DNA from: Bremia lactucae
Taxonomy: Eukaryota; Oomycota; Peronosporomycetes; Peronosporales; Peronosporaceae
NCBI RefSeq assembly: GCF_004359215.1
Contig: NW_027152213.1
Location: forward strand, 1,114,535 to 1,178,534
Direction: 5' to 3'
Length of the DNA stretch: 64,000 bases
The first letter of the stretch is position 1. Every line of letters begins with the position of its first letter. Below the pieces are notes generated by a model. The model made no database searches. It was not told the origin of the DNA and saw only the letters and a list, made by a program, of their open reading frames with translations. Positions 23,159 to 32,100 of this stretch are shown piece after piece. Both the position numbers and the translations under genes were made by a program.

Positions 23159-23704
23159 ATGGTTAACAAGTCCATGCGGTATGCGAATAGTGCGGCGCCT
23201 TCGGCTGCGGTTCATGCAGCCGCGGGCGACGCATTATTGTCTCTTGCGGCAGACGTTCCGTCTGCCGTAGTGTCATCTTCTCCCGCAACTCTAAATGTTG
23301 CGGGTGCACGTGGTGATACACCACGTGAATGCGACCCCTCTTTGGAGGTCGACTACGAATGCGAGTCGGACGAAATGGCCGACTCGGGGAGAACAGAACA
23401 GTCGCCTGATCATCGTCAGGCGGCTGACTATGAGCCTTCGAATGAGGGGGCTCATTCGAGTAGACGTGCTGGTAGCATTCGCTACAGCATGTTCGGTTCC
23501 GACGATGAGGATGATTCCTCATCGCCAGCTCCGTCTCCCGTGCCGTCACCCACACATATTTCTGTGCGTGCTGATGACGATGGCGTAAGCTATCGTAATA
23601 AAAGTTCTTGTGGTACCCCTGCTTCAGTGGGTACCACTCAGGGGATCGTAGACACTAATATGTCTCGTCTTGCCCCTGAGAAGAAGCCGTGGCTTTTGCC
23701 CTAA
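23159..23704 (+). CDS. antisense ORF near the 3' LTR of family A (181 aa, unknown)
   Basis: Intact ATG-to-TAA frame on the strand opposite to gag-pol, starting 114 bp inside the LTR. The protein is low-complexity: an Ala-rich start, an acidic middle (CESDEMADSGRTEQ), a Ser/Asp/Pro tract (FGSDDEDDSSSPAPSP) and a C-terminal PWLLP. No membrane segment, signal peptide or domain that I know. The LTR upstream could act as promoter on this strand. Plant Gypsy elements of the Tat lineage carry antisense ORFs at a similar place, but I see no sequence likeness. A 12-nt palindromic style (for example CACGTGGTG/CACCACGTG at 23307-23327) runs through it, so the open frame could be a by-product of hairpin-rich DNA. 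Confidence 0.45.
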   Translation: MVNKSMRYANSAAPSAAVHAAAGDALLSLAADVPSAVVSSSPATLNVAGARGDTPRECDPSLEVDYECESDEMADSGRTEQSPDHRQAADYEPSNEGAHSSRRAGSIRYSMFGSDDEDDSSSPAPSPVPSPTHISVRADDDGVSYRNKSSCGTPASVGTTQGIVDTNMSRLAPEKKPWLLP

Positions 23705-23759
23705 CAGTTAATCAATAGCTAGTCTGGAGAGACTACTCCTCATAATAAATATCCCTTAT

Positions 23760-23890
23760 TTATTGCGACAAAGCTACATGGCCTTGATCCCAGCGCGAAG
23801 AACTTTCGCGCTGAGGAAGGTTTTTATCTCGATGCTTTTTTAAGCATCGATGATATACTGGCAACAATAAGCGAGATAAAATCTCGCTTA
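23760..23890. repeat. run of three perfect hairpins after the antisense ORF
   Basis: Three consecutive 9-bp-arm inverted repeats: CAGCGCGAA/TTCGCGCTG, TCGATGCTT/AAGCATCGA and AAGCGAGAT/ATCTCGCTT. The block recurs at 20.33-20.44 kb and 44.51-44.65 kb with arms largely kept. The function is unknown; RNA structure near the 3' end of the element is one possibility. Confidence 0.75.
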
Positions 23891-26090
23891 TGCAAGCCTG
23901 GAGGGTGTCTGGTCTTGCATGAAAATTTTTATATCTTGCTGAATCTGTCTACAAAAACAAGGATTTCCATTGTTTTTGTGATCGTCTTTCGGAAATCCAA
24001 GGACGAAGTCCATAGATACGGACTGCCAACATTCTGCCGGAAGTGGTAGAGGTTGGAGAGGTGCACGGGGTGAAGGGCTAGGCTTCACCCGTTGACATAC
24101 CTCGCAAGCACGAATGAACTTGCGCACGAATGTACTTGCGCACGAACTGATACTGGCGGGGCCAGTAAAAGTCGCGACTCACTGTGAGATAAGTTTTCTC
24201 ACGTCCACGATGCCTTTTTTGTTGGTGCATCGTGACACTCATACATGATTCGCAAGCGCAAATCGTTGTGAACGGCGACGACACGTGGAGTGTCGCCGGC
24301 AACGGCTGTGTAATACAATAAGCCGTTGCGTGTTGTGTATCGATCGGATGACGATCGATATAAAGCCGGTAAAGCTTTAAAAGATTTATCGGATGAATTC
24401 ATCGGATGATCCATTATACGCAGAAAGACCTTATCTTCTGCGTAGGCTTGCTTTATGTCTTCAAACAAGGTTGATGACGGAACACTTGAAATGAGTTTTG
24501 CAACAGTGGGATTAATTTCACTGTTGGGGTGCACTGCTGACTCGAAATCGGGTCGGCGTGATAACGCATCAGCGACGACATTAAGTCGTCCTGGTTTATA
24601 TTCGGCGGGGAAGTTATACTCCGCGAAGAAGGATAGCCACCTCGCCATTCTTTGCGAGAGGTGTGGGCTATTTACGGCCGTGCGTAATGACGCATGGTCC
24701 GTATATACGATAAACGGTCTATCTCCGAGGAGATAGACCCTAAACTTAGCCAGTGCAAAATACATGGCAAGGAGTTCCTTGTCATGCACTGGGTAGTTGC
24801 GTTCAGCTGGTTGCAGCTGACGCGATTGGTAGCAGACGACGCGCTCTGCGCCGTCTGTATCGTATTGCATTAACGCACAGCCGATTGCGAAATCGCTGGC
24901 GTCACAGACCACATGGAATGGTCTGTCTTGATCGCAATCGCCAATGTGTGCGATTGCATCAAGCTTTGCTTGATATCTTCAAAGGAACGCTGACAATCAG
25001 CTTTCCATAGCCATTTCTCGTCTTTTTTCAAGAGACGAGAGAGATGAACTGTCATCTCGTCATAATTGCGGGAGTACTTGTGCAAGTACGCCGCTAATCC
25101 AAGAAACTTTCTAAGTCCCTTGACATCGCCCGGAACTGGCCAGCCGGTAATTGCCTTGATCTTTTCGGGACCCAAGAAGTGGTATTTCGCTTGCAGCGAA
25201 TATACACTTCTTTAGATAAGTGTAAGAACCTGACGAACGTGAGTTTTATGAGCTTCCACGTCCGTCTTTCCGTCCATGGCCCGGCTATGGACGAATACAT
25301 CGTCAAAACCCCTGCAACATTCAACAGATTTGTTATGCATCTGTTGAATGTTGCAGGGGCGTTACTAAGCCCATGTGGCTATACTAGCCATTCCCAGAGC
25401 ATCGCACTGGGAGTGCTCACTGCTGTGTACGGGATGTCCTGTTCACGCTTAAGGATCTAATAAAATCCATCCATCATATCCATAGACGAAAAGATGGTAC
25501 TCTTAGACATACCATCTATGATTACGTCTTTTCTAGGTATCGGCGTTTGAGCCGGTACCGTTGCAGCATTCAGTTTATTGAATGCGTGCACTATCCGCCA
25601 CCCTCCTGTGGCCTTTCGCACACAGAAGGTCGGAGAGCTATGTGGGGAGGTTGACTCCCTCACATGGCCCGCTTTTACTCGATCGGTAAAGAATTTATCG
25701 ATCGCAAGTACTTGTTCACGAGGCAGTGGCCACTGCTTCATGACACAGTACTTCGAGCCCGGTTTGAGCTCGATCTCATGTCGAGTGCCTATATCCTTAG
25801 GCAACTCGCATGGAAATGTTTCAGGGAATGCATCCCTGAATTCAATCAAATCCTTGTAAAAAGGATTTGAATTAAGTGGCCTTCAGGATTTAGTAGTATG
25901 TCTCTCAATCCAAGTTTTCACATCGAGGACACTTTCGTCTATCGATGAGCTGCTGAGAACCCGTTCGTTCTCTGCAAAAATTCCCGCTGACCGAATATCG
26001 GTTTAATATTCGTCCTCTGTGATGAGTACGCAGATCGGCTTGATTCTTTCACTATGCAGATCTCTCAAGAACCGCTTGGGTTCTGGGATA
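23888..26090 (-). pseudogene. family A pol: RT, RNase H, truncated integrase
   Basis: Minus strand. Reverse transcriptase starts in 25849-25457 (RHEIELKPGSKYCVMKQWPL, the HSSPTFCVRKATGGWRIVH fingers and STIFSSMDMMDGFY). Thumb and connection follow (25175-24870, GLRKFLGLAAYLHKY). RNase H is at 24912-24199 (SDFAIGCALMQYD, FIVYTDHASLRTA), then the integrase zinc-binding region and the first core strand (24302-23888), where it is truncated. Stops and frameshifts separate the pieces, including one in the region of the RT catalytic YxDD. The protease is deleted upstream. Confidence 0.82.
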
Positions 26091-26269
26091 CCTCATCACC
26101 AGGTGCTGAGACACATAATGACTGTGTGTCTGGAGCAACTTTAGTCAAGAGATTTGCAAATTCTCTTGAGGTTGCTGGACCAGTAGGGAGTTGCGCCCCT
26201 ACTGACCCCGACCGTTTTTTGGCGGTCCGCCTCGCTGTTGCAATTTCGCAACAACATCGCACCCGCGAC

Positions 26270-27298
26270 CGTTGCCCTTTTAGGCATTCGGTCCAGAATT
26301 ACGCTCAGTACCTCTCGGTACTGGGCGTGGGGCACTACACTCATGAGCGTAGTGTCCTAACTTTTGACAGCGATTGCATTTCTGCAATCGCTTGTTGCTC
26401 GAAAAGCGAGGTTTCTCGCTTTCGAAATAAGAGAGGTCCATCGGTTCTGGACCTTCCAGTTCGTGTCGTCTTGGAGTACGATATGATGACGAACTAGCTT
26501 GAGCCTGTCTCAAGCTTAAGTCCTCCTGTTCCGCAACGGATATTGCTTCTTCAAGCGTATCCAGTTCCAAGCGGAACAGGTGGGTCCTTACGGGACCATC
26601 CGTAAGACCTTGCATTAACACCGTAATCAACGTCTGTTCGTGGAGTGGGTTGTTTGTGATACAACTCGCCACGAGACGTATATGCTGGGCATAAGTGTGC
26701 ACATCACGCTTGCCTTGTTTGAGTTTTAGCTCTCATCGAGCTCTCAACTCAGCCCTAGGCGGTTCAAACGTCTGTTTCAGCCGGGCTTTAAAAGCCTCTA
26801 GCGACCCAAAGGCATATTGGTCGAGCAACTTAAGGCCTAGTGCCCAAGTTTTGGCACGACCTGCCAAATCTGACTGAGCAAATACGACTTGCATTGGCTC
26901 GTCGACGATGTGACAAGCCCTTATGGCATCGCTCAACTCGACAAACCTACCTAAGAGGTAGTCTTCTTCGACTCCCCTATACTTATAGATGTCAATCTTC
27001 AAGGTTTCGGGACGACGCGTGTGCGTCATCCTAGGTACCTCAACAGTTCTGCATGTTGAGAGCCTTGCTGATTAAGCCAGGCTACCTTCTCCTTCGCCTC
27101 GTCAAATTCATGTTGTATGAACTTGGCGATGGCTGAATGGAGGGCATCTCTGTCCAAACCGGACAGCATGGCCAAGATGGCAGCGATTCCTACGGTCGAA
27201 TTTATTCGTTCGACCGCACTCCTTTCTATGTCACTTAGAAAGGAGTAGCTATCACGCGAAACGTGATGCGTATTTCCATTATCATCTAACATGTCCAC
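26270..27298 (-). pseudogene. family A gag with CCHC zinc knuckle
   Basis: Three frame segments: N-terminal (27298-27026, MDMLDDNGNTHHVSRDSYSF), capsid-like retrotransposon gag (27029-26733, WALGLKLLDQYAFGSLEAF) and C-terminal (26702-26280) with an intact CX2CX4HX4C knuckle (CNRCQKLGHYAHEC). Two frameshifts break it. The zinc-knuckle codons form a perfect 10-bp inverted repeat (26369-26378 with 26383-26392). Confidence 0.82.
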
Positions 27299-27333
27299 GT
27301 TAGATGATGAAACTGTGGTCCTTGGACGGACTA

Positions 27334-27346
27334 CAAAGTGCTACCA
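27334..27346 (-). other. primer-binding site candidate of family A
   Basis: Two bases inside the 5' LTR the minus strand reads TGGTAGCACTTTG, starting with the TGG complementary to a tRNA CCA end. The + strand copy has TGGTAGCACTTT at 62075-62086, at the same spacing. The matching tRNA was not identified. Confidence 0.65.
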
Positions 27347-27348
27347 GG

Positions 27349-27789
27349 TGTAACGGGGCACTACTGACTTGTACTCCTTCAGTACAAGTTCACTCCGCAC
27401 TGCCTCAGTGCTAGTGGTGCCTCACGTCACTTCGCGTACACTAGTACGTGCAGAGGAAGACTCTTTCTAAAACACTTGCTTTAAAGAGGGTTAATTACAA
27501 TCTGTATTTAATGTAGTTAAGTTCTTCTGTTTCTATCTATTTAATACAAACTTAATTATAAACTGATACAAAACATGTAATAAAGCCTTATCTGTCTCTC
27601 TCTTTGCGCGCGTCCAGCGCTGACTGGACCGCTGAGAAAGTAGGTATAATGGTCTTTATCTACCAATAGATAAGCTTTTAGAATATTACCATGTAAAGTA
27701 GTATTCTCCAAATATTATCTACCTTTTAGATAATGTATTAATTAACAACCTTTAAGTGTTAATTTCATGCAACGATACACCCCTTTACA
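27349..27789 (-). repeat. family A LTR, right (5' LTR)
   Basis: 441 bp, TGTAACGGGGCACT to CCCCTTTACA. Right flank TCCAA compares with TTCAA left of the LTR at 19151 (4 of 5 bases), so the target duplication belongs to the whole 19151-27789 composite rather than to the inner element. Confidence 0.85.
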
Positions 27790-28500
27790 TCCAAGGCTTT
27801 CAAGTCGCATGGTGAGAGCGGATCTGCTGACATAAAGACGATCGAAGAAGCGCTACCAACCCTGAAAAAAAACCTACAGAAATAAGAGCTACGCGACATT
27901 TACAATGTCGATGCGATTGGTCTATTCAATCGAATGCTCCGGACAAAACAATTGTGCGCACGCGAATCGAAGGCTCAAAGAAAGATAGAACAAAATTTAC
28001 TCTTGGCTCCACAGCAAATGCAGATGGTTCCCATCGGCTCAGACTGTTCATCATCGGTCACGAGCGAAAACCTCGAGCATTTAATAAAAAATCTGACGAG
28101 CTGGGAAGGCAAGCAAATTCTTCCAAGAGCGGCTAAAGCGCTATAACGATGAAATAAAAAACAAATTGACAAGTCGCACTTCTGTACGATATGCGCCTTC
28201 GCACATCGTTGGGGAATTTCTAATGTTGAGTTGATCTCGCTCCCGCCAAATGCAACATCAAAGATTCAGCCTATGGATGCTGGAATCATTGCAGCTTTAA
28301 CGCCGCTATTGTCGCTAACAACTGCAGGACGCGCTAGAAGGGGAGGAACAAGGTGCTACCAATATTTACAAAGCTGACCAGCTTACGGCAATGCGCTGGA
28401 GCAAAGCTGCATGAGAAAAGCTGCCAGAATCGGTCATCGCTAATAATTGCTTTATACACACTGGACTATTCGACAATCTAATTCAAGCGGCACTGAAGCG
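27790..28500 (+). pseudogene. pogo-type transposase, DDE catalytic part
   Basis: Continuation of the transposase interrupted at 19150. Readable in shifting frames: the IYNVDAIGLFNRML counterpart of the first catalytic Asp motif (the usual following E is A), NADGSHRLRLFIIGHERKPR, the region before the second Asp, LPPNATSKIQPMDAGI, and the C-terminal AMRWSKAA / NNCFIHTGLF. Several stops. Together with the N-terminal piece this identifies the pogo/Tigger lineage. Confidence 0.82.
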
Positions 28501-29059
28501 GACCTCGACACAGAAAAATTAGCAATCGAAAACGAACTTCAAGATGCGTTCGACTCCCTTCATATTCGCCATCCCATGGCAGTCGCGAGCCTTTTAGTTC
28601 TAATCGAGGAAGCGTAGGGGGCGCACGTTGAGCTGACGGACAACGAGCTGATAGAATTGCTGTCAGGCAACGTAGGCAAAACAGATCCCGAGGTTTCCGA
28701 CGATGACGACGAGTCAGACGAAGTAAGTTTGCAAGTTTGCTAATTTCAGTGCAGCTGACTGCTGCGTGCGTTATGGGGAAAATGATCAACGTTGATAACG
28801 AGATCACACAACAGCGCTGAAGGTCCTGCGTAATCTACAACGCAAAATTGGCGCACAAAAAGCACGCCAGACATTCCTAGATGGTTGGTTTACAAGATAT
28901 ATATAGACCTTTTCTAACATAATATCCTATTAGAAATTTTTCAAATATCAATTAACAGAGGATATAAGTTATGGCCATAGAAACGGCATTAATAAACGTA
29001 AAAGTATTGGTTATCAAAGGATATTGCTTTTCGGAGGATCATTATCGGAGGTTAGACCG
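28501..29059 (+). other. 3' part of the pogo-like transposon
   Basis: Decayed transposase tail and untranslated end, finishing in the terminal inverted repeat. No separate gene seen; a 109-codon minus frame here matches nothing I recognise. Confidence 0.5.
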
Positions 29060-29105
29060 TATGTTAACAATACCGTCAAGTCTTGCATATCAAGTGCATA
29101 AATTG

Positions 29106-32100
29106 CTAATTGGCCTCAAATTTCCTAAGCTGGTCATAGATTAGTCTAAGTGGCTGCGTTGCCTCTTGGTTGTCCGGAAAAAAACTTAAGAAGTGTTCAA
29201 GCTGGCATACCCATGGAAGTAGCAAGCGCGGGAGTGCAACAGCGTCATTTTCGATCCCTACAACGCTCAGAAATGACCGAAAGACCTCGTGATTAAATAC
29301 AACACCGTAAGCCAAGTCGGCAAGCGCCAGACTGTGGCGCACTGCATTCCCTCGCACACCATACCATACCAACTCATCTGTGATATAGTAGAAGTCAAAG
29401 TACAATGCTCGATAAGACTGCACTAGCTGATGTAGGTCGTCTCGACTTGGTGTCATTTCGACGCCTTCCGCTTCGTCAAAGACCTTCGTGGCTGCTGGGA
29501 CAAGATTTCGAGGGCTTAATGGAGACACTAAATCAAGCGCGTTTTCAAACTTATTCAAGACTTCAACCAGAGATGACTGGCTGGTAGAACGCATTGTTGC
29601 TACGAGCGTCTTTTCATAGTACGACATTAACCATTTCCATGTGTGCTCATAGTTCTAAAGCGATACAAAAGCGTTTAGCGTTGCCACTTCATTCATACCT
29701 TATTTACGAACCTGGAGAAACTTGGCAACAACATCTTCTAACGCCGAAATGGGGTAGCTCTCACTTATATTTGGTGGGATATAGAAGCTTGCGACACTGC
29801 TGTGGCATGCACAAATGCGTAAGTAAATTAAATTCAAGAAAATAGTGTCCATACCTGCAAGTGAAACACAGTGTCACTTGATAGTGCTCCGCAAACTGTT
29901 TAATATTGTAAAGCGTGACGTGCTCCTTGATGCTTTGGTCCCAAAGCTGGTGAAATTTCCTGAGCGCCGCGACGTCCGGCTTTACTTGAAATACTGCTGC
30001 ACTCTGCGGCTGGATAGTCACTAGTAATGTTGGTCTCCGCCCAGCGCATACTCCATGGTCAAGCAAGTCAATCGAGGAGGCACCTGGCGTGGACAAAGTT
30101 TCGTCAATCACCACACTAAAAAAGACGCTGTCGTTTCGTAGAGCAAGCCGAGCTTGCAAATCACTTCTGGTATTTCGTACAACAAGATACTTGTGCATTC
30201 CATCGATAGCTTCTGTTGACAGATCAAGGTTAGAGATTGCTGATTCCAGCATAGGAAAAACCAAGCCTAGAAACGGTGACTGGGCCGAAAAGTACGTATC
30301 CGTTCGTGAAGGAGAATCAAGAGCTTCACCATTTGCAACATCCACCATCAGCTGAGGCTGACTGCATATTGCGCGGATAAAAACAGTTTCCCTAAAATCT
30401 TTCACTAGCCGGCAGCTCACATACACTTCAATTTCCCGCACCCAAGGCTCATTTACTTGAGTCTCCGACAATACGTTGCTAGATAAGGTTGGAAGTACAA
30501 CTTGTTTCGGCTGAGGACGAAATTGCAAGAAAACTTGTATGCTTGCATGAGACCCAAGAGTGACTGTATTAATCTCGTTCAAGGACATTGGCGAGGCTGA
30601 AAAGCTGACCTCTTGTGGCTTAGCATTTGTCGACAAAATAAAGTCTAGACTTAGTCCAGATGAGTTTTCAATCATGATTGAGTGGTTTTGGTAGACCTTA
30701 TGGTAGTAGACCTCACCAATATCGATGTTCAGTCTTGAAGCACCAGCAACGCTTTTTTCTGGAAATATCACAATACTAGACCGCCGTGAACGCTTGGGGC
30801 TGCTGTGATTTGATACGAGTACGCGAAACAAGTTTTTTCCTGGATCTAATCCAGAGGACATTCCGCGAAGCGAGTTTAAATCCGCAATGACTTCCAATCT
30901 CACATGTATCACCTTAAGGTCGGACGGGTTCACCAAGTTTTGAAGCACCAAGAATGTCGAGTACACTCCCACCACTCCTCGAAGGAAGTAAAGAACTACG
31001 CTTTGATAGCTATGCGCTCGATCGAGTGTTCCTCGTTCACGGCTAAGTTGCAACCACGACCGGGCATTCTTGTCAACAAGCATCAGGCGATATTCCACTG
31101 ATTCAATAATGGCTAGATCTACGGCACTGTAAATGCTCTCAATCGTAATTTCCCACTCCACCTCTCCACCATTGCGAACAGTATGCTGACCCGCGTCGAT
31201 AAGGTATCGAGTATTTTCTAGCGACGAATATTCTGCCGGTGTGCAGCCACGTATGGATAAAATAGGTAAATGATTTTTACGCCCCACGAGTCCTGAGCGG
31301 ATCAAAGAAACGTCAAATTCCTCAAACTTATCCAGCTCCGATAATTTCGCTTGCTCATTTTGATCAACCTTCAGATGATTTTCTAATGGCGGACTAAGGT
31401 GCAGCTTACGAGATTGCGTCAATCGCTTTTGGCGAGCCTCGAACGCTGCAATAATCAGCGGTATGTCTAGTACGACACCTCCTTGCTTCGCTGCATCTCC
31501 AACCGATCTTTGTTGCTGCAAAACGAGTGCAATTCTGACTTCAGTTGACTTTCCAGTGTCCACGTTTGAGTCTCTATCTTGAACAGTCAATACCATGTGG
31601 TTCAGACCACCTTCATTTGCCACTGGCTCTTGTCCATCCGCATCCCACGAATTACTCCGCCATTGGCGCATCTTACGCATGGAGGCTTCTTTATCAGCGA
31701 TGCCTACTTCAAAACTATTACGAATCGGAGCCATATTTAACGATGTAGTAATTAAATCCATTGATGCTTCCTCAAGATGCACCGTGATTTTCAAGGATTC
31801 CCCTGGTGTAACTGTGCCCGAAGAAGGAACAGCTATCGCCTGAATCCATTCCACCATTGCACATATTTCCGACTCTGTTGAACCCTCAACTAGGCATAAG
31901 CCAGGCAGGTACATGGACACTGGACTGATGACAAAATTTAGGTTTTCCAAGGTTGACGGATTCCTTACCCAAAAGCTTTCGTTGGAGTTTCGTAGATGAT
32001 GCACAACAGAAGCAATTATTCGAGGTGACGCAATTGGTGGCGTATTCGAGGAAGATTCCCTCATTGTTCCCGCCTTTAGCCTTAAAGGCGGTGGCAGTTG

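Larger units (their letters stand above)
22605..27789 (-). mobile_element. Ty3/Gypsy family A element, internally deleted
   Basis: 5.2 kb with two LTRs, primer-binding site, gag, RT, RNase H and the start of integrase, all on the minus strand, plus a + strand ORF beside the 3' LTR. Compared with the copies at 44-49 kb and 62-64 kb it lacks the protease (junction near 26.09 kb) and the integrase core plus chromodomain (junction near 23.9 kb). It therefore could not move on its own. The coding DNA is densely tiled with short inverted repeats. Confidence 0.8.
18435..29059 (+). mobile_element. pogo/Tigger-like Tc1-mariner transposon, split by a nested LTR element
   Basis: Left terminus CAGTCTAACCTC and right terminus (reverse complement) CGGTCTAACCTC, each directly outside flanked by TA (18433-18434 and 29060-29061), the target preference of Tc1/mariner elements. 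Transposase remnants read left to right on + on both sides of an 8.6-kb Gypsy insertion (19151-27789). Without the insert the element would be about 2.0 kb, normal for a pogo-type transposon. Its right end lies 46 bp beyond the stop codon of the giant ASH-repeat gene. Confidence 0.8.

Noticed and set aside
28478..28807. 109-codon minus ORF near the pogo 3' end
   Set aside because: Antisense to decayed transposase; no own features.
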